DNA from: Phycomyces blakesleeanus NRRL 1555(-)
Lineage: Eukaryota; Mucoromycota; Mucoromycetes; Mucorales; Phycomycetaceae
Reading direction: 5' to 3'
NCBI RefSeq assembly: GCF_001638985.1
Contig: NW_017265147.1
Span: forward strand, 713,545-777,544
DNA: 64,000 nt
Of this stretch, positions 11,774-25,934 are shown piece by piece. Made by a program: the position numbers and the translations under genes. The stretch's first letter is position 1. Each line of letters begins with the position of its first letter. The notes under the pieces are model-generated. The model saw only the letters and a program-made list of their open reading frames with translations, ran no database searches and had not been told where the DNA came from.

Positions 11774-13626
11774 TTAGAGAGAATTGAAACGTCTTCTGCA
11801 GATGTCGCTTCCGTATTCCATATATTCTTTACGAGTGACAAATCTTTTTTGTAAGTCTGCCTTTGTTCCTAATGAAGCTAGTCTGTTTCCTCCTTTCCAT
11901 GCATATCCAATAGGGCTATTTTTTTTTTAAAAAATAATAATAATAAGAATAAGATATACGATTTCATACAAGCATTGATCTTACTCTTCAGGAACAGCAA
12001 GTCGTAATTCATATTCACTAGGTACCATCACACGCAAGTCTTGTTCGCTACAGTAGTTATAAATACAGTAAGCATCAAGTTAAATTTGACCAAATTGTGC
12101 ATACATTCGTTCTCTGTAGCCATTGAGTTTTGCGTTTCCTCCTACAAGTACAATGTTGGCGTAGAGTAATCCATGATACTCTTTACAGAAAAGTAAATAA
12201 ACACATTCAATTCATTCCCAATTCTTTCTATATATATTTTACCTGGCTCACATGCTTCAATAGCTTGTGAAATAGCCTCTGGTATGCCTGCCTGATTCAT
12301 TCCGATATCTGAAGGATTAAAAAGAATCTCTGGTATCATGAAACGCTCATTATTCATTGGCAATATTTGATCTACTGATCTATCCAATGTTTGATCTGAT
12401 TGTTTTTGTTTTTCTTGTTTAGGTCTAACATGCCCTTGACTATGGTGAGTAAAGTCAGGTAAAACATATTCTTGAATGATGGTGTTTTCTCGGTAGCTTT
12501 TTCTGTTCAAATAGAATTTTTTAATACATATACGTACTATGCACGGTGTTTTGAAAATAGTTTAATAAGTACCTGCATATGTCAAGATCGGAATATATAT
12601 CGCGAGAGACAAAGCAACAAGTTTCTTTTACTTGATTGATAATATATGTCTCTTCCATCATATCATAATGGCTATCAATACACAAGAAAATAAGTATTTA
12701 CTATGATTAATATAGCCAGGTTACTTACCGAAAAGATACAGTTTCTTTAAGTTGATTCGTTAATAGTTTACCGCCTAGGTTAATTCTAAGAGAGAGAATA
12801 TTAGAACCAACTAAACGATTTTATATATTAAATACCTTCTTATCGCCTTTGCCACAGGTTTTCCTTTCACAAAAGGCACAATATGAGTGAATGAAAATCC
12901 AGAATCTACTACCACACTGCAGTCGGGAACGGATCCTGGCTTATCTCCAAAGAGTGATCCAAGATCATTGAAAATACACAATTGGGGTCCTAATATCCAA
13001 GAATGTAAGCAATATGCTTCATGTTTTATATGGTGTTCTACCTATAGTACGATAGCATGAAGCAAATTCGTATTCTTCGAATATCATTTGGTCATAGGCT
13101 TCTTGAATGGTAGGTAAATTAAAGCATGGCTCTGTAATCACCAGGCGACTCTCTTTTGAATCAACCTAGTACATACACACACACCAAATATTGGATTGCG
13201 CTCATAAAAGATAATAGCAGTAATATATTACCTTGAGAACATTTTTATATAATCGATCCCATATGGTACGTTCAACTCCCCAATTTGTCAAGAAACCCTG
13301 ACACTCAATTATTAGCCAAACATAAAAAGCACAGATAGCTCTTTATTATAATATCTGTGCTTACTCTCTCAAAAGGTAATCGATAAAATAGTGAAGAGAA
13401 GTCTGAACAATCATCAAGCTGATCCCCAATAAAACTTCTGTTATCTGTTCTTCCTCGAATAATGGCATTTTGTACTAGTCTATGATTCATCATAAGGCTT
13501 CCAATTCATATTATATTAATGTATTTTTATGCTAGAGCCTTGCCTGGGATCATTCATTGTCGAACCAGAGGCAATCCCTGCTTTGATTGTATAGGCCCCA
13601 TGATCTAATACAACTGTTGATCGCAT
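11774..13626 (-). CDS. ARP6: Actin-related protein 6 (SWR1 complex subunit)
   Basis: Eleven exons read 13544-13626, 13365-13479, 13232-13297, 13042-13165, 12837-12989, 12729-12786, 12573-12671, 12243-12496, 12105-12180, 11985-12047 and 11774-11915, total 410 aa. The actin fold is clear: N-terminal VLDHGAYTIKAG phosphate loop, RSFIGDQLDDC, PFERGFLTNW, VVVDSGFSFTHIVPF as the second phosphate loop, LLYANIVLVGGN and the C-terminal YMEYG. The IRRINLGGKLLTN region and overall order match ARP6, which in yeast and plants is part of SWR1, the remodeller that deposits H2A.Z. Residues of exon 8 form an ARP6-type insertion rich in Gln/Lys. The first intron begins with GC instead of GT. Confidence 0.92.
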
Positions 13627-13690
13627 CTCGATAATTACTAAAAGGCACACTTATGCACTTTCTAAACAGTATTAGGCGAAAAAAATAAAG

Positions 13691-13698
13691 TCACGTGA
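13691..13698. promoter_or_regulatory. TCACGTGA palindrome upstream of ARP6
   Basis: A perfect 8-bp palindrome with an E-box core (CACGTG) lies about 65 bp upstream of the ARP6 start codon. bHLH factors such as Cbf1 bind this sequence in other fungi. Its use here is an inference from position. Confidence 0.4.
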
Positions 13699-15471
<1,773 letters not shown>

Positions 15472-15700
15472 GGTGTATAAGTATTACGTTACGTAGACTT
15501 TATCTCCCTTTCAGACCAACTTAAGTAGACATGTCCCAAAATCTACTTTATTTTATTATTTGATATATTATCCAATTATTGAAGTCAACAAAGCTTTCAA
15601 ATGTCTTCCATTTTATTATGTGTATAATTTTCGTCTGTGTATGGGAAAAAATGGGTCCATTACATATTCCTTTCGTCTTGTTGTATATTATATTAAGTGG

Positions 15701-17542
15701 TTAAACTGATGATAATGGTTCTAAACGAAGCAAATCCTCGTGAATGGCCTTCATAGCGTGTAATGCCTTTGATTGTTCAATCACACAAGAAATATTAATT
15801 TCGGATGCTTCCTGTGAGATGATTTCAATATTGACGTTGGCTTTTGCCAGGCTGCTGAACATCTTGCCCGCAATTCCCACTGTCTTTTTCATCTGAGAGC
15901 CCACTAGTGATAGAATAGCCATGTTGTACATAACATCTACCTATTTCAAAGTAGAGGGTTGCTTAGATAACGCTTTTGTTATCTTTAATATCATATTCAT
16001 TTACCTGGCCCAGATTTTCCAGTTCGACCACAGCGCTATCCATTTTGCTTTTCAAAATATCAGCCTCCAGGGCAATTGAGACATGAACTTCAGAAGTTGA
16101 TATCAAATCAACGACCATGTTATATTCGTCGAGTATGCCAAAGATTCTAGCAAGAAAACCGTGACTGACACTCTTTCTGTTGGAGTGAATGTTCAATACG
16201 CAGATACTATCCTTTACTGTCACGGCCGTTGGGTGTTTTTGAGTAAGGATATGAGCACCACTGTCCGAGAAGATACATGTGCCCGCACCAGTTGGGTTTT
16301 CGACATTCTTGATCCGAATAGGGATATTAGATCTAATGACTTGCTCCATCGTGAATGGGTGGATTACTTCTGACCCATAATACGTCAATTCAGCTGCCTC
16401 TTCAGGTCGTACAAAGGAAAGAAGTCGAGCACCCTTAACCTTGCGAGGATCAGCTGTAAAGATACCATCAACTTCTTTCCATATCTGGAGCTCTTCTGCC
16501 TTGAGACCAACAGCTACCAAAGCAGCACATAAATCTGTGTATCCTCTACCCATTGTTCTCAACAAACTTCCAGGTACATTTCCAAAGAAACCTAGATAGA
16601 TCAATTTAACATCTTCGTATTCATTACATTTATTTCAGTACCCGTCACGATAGGCACTTTATTGCCACATTGAACAATACGCCTGGCCATATGCTGCGAA
16701 ACGTGGTCGTAAAATGTCTGGTCCAAGCCATTAAATTCCCCCACAATGATATTATTCAGCACAACAAGTTCTGTGTCAATTCCCTAACATATTAAGCATA
16801 TGAATATTTGTTTCTGTAAGCTTAATATGCTGTATCTTACCCGGTCCTTCAACACGGCTGCCACCAGTGTACAGGCCAATTTTTCACCCATGCCAACAAT
16901 GACATCTTTGGAGCGGGGAGAAATCTCATCAATGATCTTGATTTAAACTCCATTAGATGACAACTTCGCCATGGAAATCGTATCTCCTACCTCAGCAGCT
17001 TGAAGAAATGATCGGAGTCTAAGGCAATCTTGATGCAATTGTGCTTCGAGCTCCTTCAAGAGATCTTTATTTTTGATGAGAGACCTTGCGACATTAATAT
17101 GATCATCTTTGATATCCTTGACAATTTCAAGGTAACTGATAGACCCTTCTTCCAAAGCCTCTTCCGCTGCCTTAAGTAGTCTAAGATTAAGTTTAACAAA
17201 CATTTATATGCATACACACATTCATACGCACACCCATACGCAGGTTTTGGGGTTTTCAAGAAGTGTTTGCTTACCTATTAGTTGTTCCTGTACTTTTCTC
17301 CTCCCCGCTCCGAGCAGAGCATACTACTGCAACACGGTGACTGTCCATGTAGGATCTATATTGGGGTAAGGATTGGCGCAGGCAAAGAAGAAAAAAGGAA
17401 GAGGTGTCTTTACCGTACTCAGTACTTACGGAACGATGGTGGACGCAATAGTCTCCAAAAACTTGCCTACACTCGTTCCTCCGTACTTTTGGACTACCCA
17501 TGGATGATCTGATGGATTTTGACGATAGGAAGAGCTAGGCAT
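15701..17542 (-). CDS. HOM3: Aspartokinase (aspartate kinase)
   Basis: Catalyses ATP-dependent phosphorylation of L-aspartate, the first step to threonine, methionine and (by way of homoserine) isoleucine. Seven exons (17430-17542, 17275-17340, 16991-17180, 16841-16936, 16642-16783, 16005-16591, 15701-15940) give 477 aa. The N-terminal kinase motif VQKYGGTSVGK and VAVVCSARSG are followed by GEKLACTLVAA, PIVTGFFGNVPG, TMGRGYTDLCAA and the substrate segment VDGIFTADPRKV. C-terminal ACT regulatory domains begin near VKDSICVLNI and end with IISQEASEINISCVI, where threonine feedback acts in yeast. The length is slightly shorter than S. cerevisiae Hom3 (527 aa). Confidence 0.95.
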
Positions 17543-18675
17543 AACAAGCAAATGGAAGAAGAGAAGAGAGAAATTAGCTTTCTGGATTCGTTTTTTTTTT
17601 AAGATTAGCTCATTATTTAAAGTCACACCTTAAAAGAGATCATCTAACACTTGTACTGGATTTGGAAAAGTTCGCACAGTCGAGATAATTTTACATTTTT
17701 GACAATAGAAATTTATAGTCATTGATAGAGTTTCTTGTAAGTAAAAAGAATCCAACGGTGTATTCTTGTAAAAAAAATCAAATATTCTTTAACGGTCGTG
17801 TCAATTGGGTTATGCCTGTATGTTCTTTTAAAATAAAATAAAAGTATTGTAAAAGAGGTATTTTATAAAATAGATTGATTTGATTGGTATTCCAAGAATA
17901 TTATTTAATTGATTACTTTTACTATACTATATTATATTAAATAGCTACTATTTCTTCATCCTAATCTAATTAGCAGTCATTTTCTCATATCATATTAACT
18001 ATTGTTGATGAAAAATATGGCTTTGTTGTGGAAGCGACCTATTTGTTTTTGTTAGTGTAGTTAAAGTTAGGTAATGATCAATGAAAGCGTGTGAAATTAA
18101 TAAAAAAACTGAATGAATCGTAGAAGAAAAGGTACAAATTATAGAACATATAACACACAATATATTTTAAGGAATCGCAAAAATGACCTTTCTAGAATCA
18201 TAAGCCCATAAAAGGGCAAAAGATCAATAATAAATCAGTACAATAAAGCCGTTTATCTCTCTTAAAAAAACGCCAGTAGGTCTAAAAAACAATATTTTTT
18301 CTGTTGGAACGGATAAAATAAAAAATCAATTTTATACTGTAGTCAATTGCGCAAAGGCGTTGCTTAATCTGAAATGCAGATATTCTTACAAGGCTTTATA
18401 TTTTTTATAGGTATAGTACTATTTCTTAATACTTGACATTTGATCAATTTGTCGCAAGCTTCAAATAATGAGCTGCTCTTGTGAAACTTGCTTAGACTAC
18501 TTTTATAATACATTGACCGTATTTGAAATCCTTGGATTTATCCATTTATTATCAATTATAGCTGTAAAGATGCAGAAAATAGAAATCCAAACGTGGTAAT
18601 TATCAAACATATGAAATTAAATTTTAAATGAAATATTCTCAAAAATTTACACAGTTTTTTTTTAAAAAAAAACTA
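17543..18675. other. Intergenic about 1.1 kb, no gene seen
   Basis: This is very AT-rich, with frequent stops in all frames. It ends at a perfect T9A9 dyad (18655-18672) just past the acyltransferase stop codon. It includes the aspartokinase promoter on its left. Confidence 0.6.
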
Positions 18676-21063
18676 TTATTGCCTTGTTCTATCTTGTTCT
18701 CGTTTCGAACACTCTGCATCACTCGCTGATGTACTTGTCAAAGGTCCTTGCTTATCAAGAAAGTAAAGCACATCATCGCCAATACTGGACTCTTTTGTCC
18801 AATTGAAGATCTTGCTATCATCCAACCACTCAGTGGCTGCAGTATTGAGCCATTCTGCTGCTATTTCTTTGAACGTCTTCTCGCCCTCAGCAAGTTCAGA
18901 TACAGAATGTTTGGTAGAAGGATCAGGTCTAAAAACATTATTAGGATCAAAATCACCAAAGACTTTGGGCCCATAATCATTGATCAGTTCTGTGATATCT
19001 TGTGATAATTTCTCTCGGGTTTTTCGAAGATTTTCTGTGCTATCAGGATCTACGAGAGCAAGGTAAAGGGGTCGCAGAGATCTATAGAGGGAAAGTTTGA
19101 ATATCAAGCTTGAATGTATATATATAAACTTACTTGAATACATCTACGCCATTCTCGCCCCATCTCATACTGCAATAGCTGACAATTGGAAGCAACGTCC
19201 AAGTTGCTAATGGCAATCCGATTTTGTAAAGCCACTTCCAGTCACTTCTTAATGCAAATACTAAGGCCAGAATAGTATAGAGGCCATACATGGTTGGTAA
19301 CAAAACCAACCCTACAAGAAATTTCCAGGTTGCAAGTACATCTCTACCAGCAATTTTGACAGTAGAGCTAGCAAGTGCCTCTGCAATGAATAAAATATAA
19401 AAATTTAGCTAGTTGTCAACCAAGCTTGTGAGAGAATTTATACCTTTTGCTTTCTTGGCGCTCAGAAACTTGGCAACAACCAAAATAGGAAGATTGAGTA
19501 TACCTCTAAGCAATCATTAGATAAAACAAAGGTAAATTAAAAGGATCCTACCCTGGGAAGGCCAGTAGTCCCCAAACTGCCAGAGTAAGAAGGCGATAAA
19601 CGAGTAAAAAGAATGTACGCCAGCCACGAAGGTTGATGCCAGGGACTTGATGGTCTTTCAGGCCATGATACTTAAGGAGCTGATTGTATGCAAGAACTTT
19701 GTGCTGGAGCTCAATTACTTTAGGATCGTCCTTGTATAAGTTATAGCCAATCACTAGACGGCGATTTAGGTCTACGACTTGCGCCAAATGAAGCTTGCGG
19801 TGCGCAGGCTTATAAAGACGCCGCGCAGCTTGGATAACCTGGAAGTATTAGCATATATCTGAACCATTTAAAAAACACTTACCATCAATGTTTGCTCATT
19901 AGAAGCATTAATTGTCACACTCTTCAATGCATAGTATATTGTGTTCAGTAGACTTGCACATGCTTCTCTCTTTTCAGTGCCACCCATCTTAAACTTTTCC
20001 ACTAGTTCACTCGACACAGTAATAGGCTTTCCAAACTCAATTACAGCTCTTGAGCGGAAACGATGAGCATGAAAATAGTTTAAGCCTACTCAAAATTAAT
20101 TAATTTTTTTTTCTCCAAATGTTTTCTTTTATTACCACATGGAACAATCTTCACATCCATTCCTGGATATTTTGCCATTGCACCTAATGCCATAATAGAT
20201 ACTCCAGCTAAATGGAATATACGATTAATAATTCTGTTATCATGGTCACTTTCTTTATATTACCTTTAAATGGAAGCATCTCAGCTCGGTCGTGGCTGCC
20301 ACCTTCAGGAAAGATGGTTATACACTGGCCGTTGTTCAATTCATCATATACACGTTCATATACAGAGTCCTGTTCAACATGAGGAACACACTTGTATGCA
20401 GTTCCCTCTGGTTTGCAAAGAACATGTACAGCCCGTTTATCTGTGACATCAGACTTGACTATCAATTCTGTATCTGACAAAATCTTCACCACTTCAAACT
20501 TTCCGATTCCGCGAGGCAAGAATATTGAATCTTGAGGTTGTAGTTGAGACAAGAAATGGGTATCCATGCCAGAGATAACCCGGGGACTAGACTTTGGGTT
20601 CAAAAGTTGAATTCTCCCACTCCCTTCTTCAGCAATGTCCTGAGGACGAACAACTGGGACTAAAATGTGTTTCGAAAAGCATAAAATTAGTATTAGCCAA
20701 TTAAATACAACGCGTACTTACTGGCATGAACCATGCGTGCAAGAAATCCAACTGCTTTTTGTTTCATCGATTTGGCCGCAATTAGGAAAGACACTCGGCG
20801 GTGACATTCACGCATTACGATGAGGGGATCGACAAACTAAATGAAAAGATTTAGACATGAGTATCTTATTTTATGCATTAGTAGAATGAATATCTTACTT
20901 GACTCGCATGAGGCGCTGCTACAAAGATTACCGGGCCCCGTCGAGGGATCTTGTGAGATCCACGGGGTCTGATCTCTCGAAAGAAAATATCTAGCATGAT
21001 GTTGAATAGCCATAATACACAATCATAAAGAAGATCTGCTCTCTGCCTTGTTGAATGCTTCAT
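18676..21063 (-). CDS. GPT2: Glycerol-3-phosphate / dihydroxyacetone-phosphate O-acyltransferase (Gpt2/Sct1 type)
   Basis: Catalyses the first acylation in glycerolipid synthesis, at the ER membrane. Acyltransferase block I is APHASQFVDP (H-x4-D). Other matches to Gpt2/Sct1 are RRVSFLIAAKSMK, VVRPQDIAEEG, DTHFLSQL, block III FPEGGSHDR, GVSIMALGAMAK, VKIVPCGLNYFH and RSRAVIEFGKPI. Hydrophobic segments occur before block I (WLFNIMLDIFF) and in the C-terminal half (FLLVYRLLTLAVWGLLAFP and two later), followed by an acidic soluble tail. The start used, MKHSTRQ at 21063, is the first in-frame ATG; the frame stays open a little further upstream but only with TTG, and an ATG at about 21177 is in another frame. 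At least eight exons are apparent and not all boundaries were fixed. Divergent from PUS1 across 184 bp. Confidence 0.92.
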
Positions 21064-21247
21064 GGTGAGACAACAGTTTATGCTGTCATCTAAAAGCAAT
21101 GCCTTGTGACAGGTATCTAATGCAAAACGGCCATAAATGGGAAGGATCGATAAATACAAGCCACCCAAATATTGGCATTTTTAACCTTTTTCTATTCCGG
21201 CGCACGTGTGTATTACTTCTCTGTCTTAACCATATACTTAATTAACC
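21064..21247. promoter_or_regulatory. Short divergent promoter between GPAT and PUS1
   Basis: Only 184 bp separate the two start codons, so the promoters must overlap. A CACGTG E-box is at 21203-21208. The part nearest the GPAT start is open in the GPAT frame and may be 5' UTR or extra coding sequence. Confidence 0.5.
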
Positions 21248-23098
21248 ATGGGAGGCATCTGGTCAAAAGAAACAAACGATACAAAACAGGAAGTTGCAGC
21301 AACAGAGGGGGTTGCTACAGTTGAGACCTTGGGTTGCTTAGAAGAAAAGCCTGGCGAGAAACGAAAGAACACAGGCAAAGACGACCGCCCAAAAGGCAAG
21401 CGCGTGAAGACCGCTAGCCAAAGAAAAGAACATTTTGAAAAGAAGGGTTCATGGAAGGCTAAAGAGAAGGAGGCATGGGGTGTTAAGAGAGAGGTTGATC
21501 CTAACCAGCCAAAGGAGCCTCGCTATCCTAAGAAGAAAGTAGCATTGCTTATTGGTTTCTGTGGAACAGGATATCAAGGAATGCAAATGTAAGACATATA
21601 TACATTTGATAGAGATATGTATATTCTGATTTATTTTTCAAAAGGAACAAGGATGCAAAGACAATTGAGGGTGCTCTGTTTGATGCTATGGTAAAGGTTG
21701 GTGCGATTTCAAAAGCCAATTCGGAAGATGCTTCAAAGGTAATACACAATTTCATAAAACATCAGGCAACACAGATTTATTCAAGTGTTACAATAGATCA
21801 ATTGGATGAGAACCGCACGTACTGACAAGGGTGTTCATGCTGCTTGCAATGTTGTTTCTTGCAAAATGGCTTTCCCAGTGGAGGATATGACACCACTTAT
21901 TAATGCAGAATTGCCTGAACAAATCAGAGTCTGGAGTAAGATATTAACACCCTTGTAATATTTGAAAAATTATTTATATGGTGCATTTAGACTATGTTCA
22001 AACCGCTCGTTCCTTCCATGCCAAGGTTGCTTGCGATTCAAGAATCTATGAGTACTTGCTGCCAAGCTATGCCTTCGCCCCTCCCAAGAAATACATACTC
22101 ACTACTGAACCAACTTCGGACACCGATGTTATGGTCAGCGGAGACAATGGCCAGACTAAGCGTTATGTTGCACGGAGTACTGCTGAGGAGCTCGCTACTT
22201 TGGATTCTTATAGAATCGACCAAGACACCTTGGAGAGATTTAGAGAGGCTTTGAGCATGTTCGTTGGCACCCATAATTTCCACAACTACACCATTGGGCG
22301 TAGCCCAACCGATAATAGCAGCAATCGCTATATCATGAGTATTAAAGTTGATGATCCTATATATATCAATGGCTGCGAATGGTTGAGTGTTAAACTACAA
22401 GGACAGTCATTTATGTTGCATCAAATCCGAAAGATGGTTTGTAAGTTCTAAAAAAAAGATAAAATGGGGTATGGCCTGATGTGATATATACGTGGGATTT
22501 GATTTAGCAATGGCTATTCTGACGGTACGAAGCAAGACACCTCTGAAGATCATTAAAAATTCTTTTGATAATGTGCGGATCAATATCCCAAAGGCACCTG
22601 CCGTTGGACTTTTATTGGAGCGCCCAGTTTTTGATTCATTCAACAAAAGTCTTCAAATGAAAGATGCAACATTCAATGCGGTCCGTGAACCTGTGGAATT
22701 TCATCCTTATAAGGTAAGTAACATTATCAGGAAAAAGAAACTATAAAGTTTATTTAACCTTATATATATATATATGTATATATATAAATATTCTTTGGAC
22801 TATTAAGGATGAAATTGAGGCTTTCAAGCAGAAATGGATTTACAGCACAATTTTTGCTGCAGAAGCAGTTGAGAGAGGGTAAGATCTGAAGTGAACAAAA
22901 TACTAAGTACTGATTTTTTTTTAAAAAAAAAATAGTTTTGATACATTCTTGCGGACCGTGGACGCTCATTTCGGTCACGAATTCAACTACTTGAACTCTG
23001 ATGGTGAGATTCCTGATGAGTGCATTGTATATACAAAGTTTTCAGGTCAGACAAAGAAGAAAGATGACTCAGAGGACGAGATTGGAGCCGAGGAGTAG
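21248..23098 (+). CDS. PUS1: tRNA pseudouridine synthase 1 (TruA family)
   Basis: Isomerises uridine to pseudouridine at several tRNA positions in the nucleus. Seven exons (21248-21588, 21645-21738, 21797-21935, 21991-22440, 22508-22713, 22808-22878, 22936-23098) give 487 aa. The catalytic Asp lies in RTARTDKGVHAA. Other TruA/Pus1 motifs are ALLIGFCGTGYQGMQ, IRVWNYVQTARSFHA, YEYLLPSYAF, GTHNFHNYTIG and SFMLHQIRKM. The N-terminus is lysine-rich (GEKRKNTGKDDRPKGKRVK), a likely nuclear localisation signal, and the tail is acidic. The last intron contains a T9A10 dyad. Confidence 0.95.
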
Positions 23099-23704
23099 CA
23101 TACTGTGTAAAGCATATTATTTAGTACAAATTAATGAAGTTTCTTGAGCAGATTAGCATATAATATTAAATGTTCAATAATAATAAACTATAAAACCTTT
23201 TAACATACTTTTATATTGGATGGTATTTTAACTTATAATGATATATAGACGTGGGTCCTTTAGATAATATATAAAGCTAATATATACTATATTATACCTA
23301 CTATATATAACCCTGGTAAAATTCATATAAGTAATACATTTGTATTTATGGAAAATAAATACACTTATTTAAGGTTATAACAATGTGCGACAAATGAATT
23401 GAAAATTAAACAATAAAATTTAAATCTATGGTTATTCTATAGAAGGATTTCATAGAGTACTCAAAAATCAAAGAAAATGTATATTTTATACAGTCAAAGT
23501 AACTTCAGTAATGACATATAGTTGGACAGTTCCTATTTATTAAGCATGGCGTCTACATGAATATTCATTTCATGCAAGTTGAGATTTCTTAATTGGATTC
23601 AATAATTCCGTGACTTGCTTTTACCACTATTTTTACATTTAATATTTTAAAAAAAAGTGACAAGCTCAAAGAAGAAGAGATTGCAACTTCACAAGACGCT
23701 CACC
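23099..23704. other. Intergenic about 600 bp, no gene seen
   Basis: AT-rich spacer between two plus-strand genes. It should contain the PUS1 3' end and the RPC34 promoter. No motif is distinguished. Confidence 0.6.
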
Positions 23705-25037
23705 ATGGATGGAACTAGTGCCGCAGCCGCCGGGACTCCAGATGAAGAACCCCCTTTGGGATTGTCTGCTACCGAATGGAAGTTCTACAAGTTTGTGAAG
23801 AGTTCTACAAAGGTATTTTTCTGATTTGAATATACTCTTCGATGTGTAATGCTTACAATTGATAATTAATAGGGTGTTAGTCTTAGTGAGCATCCCCCTG
23901 GGATGGATGTTACAGAAGCACATCTTGCCATGAACACTCTTTTGAAAAAGGTAATGATAAAAAACATCAAGGGGATCCCCGGAATTAAACGATTTGACGA
24001 TTGCCATATTTCTGGATTTTATTTTAGAGTGCCATTGAGATCATGTCTTTGAATGGCGAGAATCTTTTACGTGCTATTGATCTAAAGGATGCTGAAAAGT
24101 GGGTTTTTTTATTATGTAAAAAAAAGGAAATCGAGTTCACTAACCATCTTATTTCAATTTTTTAGAGCGAGTAAATTAGACGAAGAGGGACGTTTGGTGT
24201 TCAACGCTATTCGTGCAGCAGGAAATGTGGGCATTTGGACAAAAGATCTCAAAAAGAAGACCAATCTACATATGATTGTTCTAAACCGGGCTCTTAAATT
24301 GCTTGAACAAAAGCATGAAATCAAGGCTGTCAAGCATGTCAAGGTTAGAAATGGATCAAGAAATGAACGAAAAAAAATTGTAATTACTCACAGCAGAAGG
24401 CTATAGTTTCCTACCCGAAAGATCTATATGCTCTTTAACACTACTCCATCGAGTGAAGTTACAGGTGGTGCGTGGTATACCGATCAAGAACTTGATACAG
24501 ACTTTATCGACAGTTTAAAGGCAGCCTGTCTCAAATATATTACTGCAAGAGTAAGCTTTTATTTATTTATTTTGGGAATGATTATGTGTGTGTGACTGAT
24601 ATATATATATATATCCTCTTGATGAATTGTAGAGTTTTCCACGTAATGAAACAGTACGTGATGCTGTTTTTGGTGCAGACCATGAGCATTACCCCACTGC
24701 TACAGAAGTCAGAAGATTTATTACCGAGTCTCGTATTTCTTCTATCGAACTCTCTGTGAAGGATATTACTAGTTTGTTAGATGTATTGGTATATGACGGT
24801 ACAATTGAGAAGAAATCACCATTTGCCATTGGTATGGAAGACTTTAGCGACGAAGAAGATGGAGATGAAAATGTTCAGTGGTCATACAAGGCTGTCCGCA
24901 AGACAACTTCACGTCTACCCGTTGAGGCATTGACAGAAGTTCCATGCGGACGTTGCCAAGTATTCACATTCTGCTCAGAAAATGGGCCAGTATCACCTTT
25001 CAATTGTGAATACTTTAAAGTCTGGTTAGATTGGTAA
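23705..25037 (+). CDS. RPC34: RNA polymerase III subunit RPC34 (POLR3F)
   Basis: Subunit of the Pol III-specific ternary subcomplex that opens promoters together with TFIIIB. Six exons (23705-23812, 23873-23950, 24028-24098, 24166-24343, 24407-24550, 24633-25037) give 327 aa. Winged-helix segments include RLVFNAIRAAGNVGIWTKDL and TNLHMIVLNRALKLLE, then KIYMLFNTTPS and VTGGAWYTDQELD. The C-terminus keeps four cysteines (CGRCQVFTFC and the NCEY region), matching the iron-sulfur cluster site of metazoan POLR3F; yeast Rpc34 lacks it. The start is the ATG at 23705, followed by an alanine-rich N-terminus. Confidence 0.95.
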
Positions 25038-25934
25038 GGAGGGAAATGCTGAAATTAAATCTATCACCATCCTTGCCATTCCTTTTTTTCTATTTTGTTT
25101 TCTTTCTTTCTTTTCTTGTCATCATTACAATCATATGCAACAACGCGAATATTATAATTTTTATATTTTATTGCACAGAACACTTTGATGCATTTTGGAA
25201 TAGAGTCTGCTTGCGTCTTAAATTATAACTTCAGAGAGTTGGCGTCTAATAGCTGAGCGAGGGAGACATATAGTTAATACCAAGATTTCCTTTTACTTCA
25301 TAGTACTTTTATTGGATAATGCTTTGGTTTGTATTCAAGCTTCTAGATTCTTGCATTATTTTCGCTGATTGCTTCCAAAAGCTCCGATTTAGATGGCATG
25401 AAATTAACTTGATAGTAATAATCAGACTACTATATACCAAAATCTATAGTTCCTCATCGTCTTGGTTGTTGACGCAAAGAGAAACTTGGACAATTGATAA
25501 ATAATTGAAATTTAAAGAAAATATATATACATTATAATATTTCTGCTTGAGATTGAGACAAATCAGGAGGTTTTGTTAGATAAGTAAGAAAAAACCGAGA
25601 CGATTGTACTTTGTAAACTAAATTGTTTATGTCAGCTTTTTTTGTTGAGGCTTTTGCCCCAGTAAGTCTCAGCATATCTTAATACACATATAGCTAAGTT
25701 TTTTAAGTAATCTACTATCAATAATCGCCTATCTTTGACTAAAACAGTTTACTGTACATACCATAACTTTCTCAATTCTCTCTTATTCGTCTAAAAAAAT
25801 CCTCGTTTGTCTCAATCTTAAGTAGAAACACTGTATTATCCAATAAATCTCACCTTTGAATCCCAGGTAGTTTTTTAAAATTAAAATAAGGGATTGAAAC
25901 CCCTTATTAAAATGAAGTTTACTAATTCTCAATT
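25038..25934. other. Intergenic about 0.9 kb between convergent genes
   Basis: 3' flanks of RPC34 (+) and of the BRE-like gene (-). Short unsupported frames only. A short inverted repeat, AAGGGGTTTCAA against TTGAAACCCCTT, lies in the 25880-25915 area and may help 3'-end formation (inference). Confidence 0.5.
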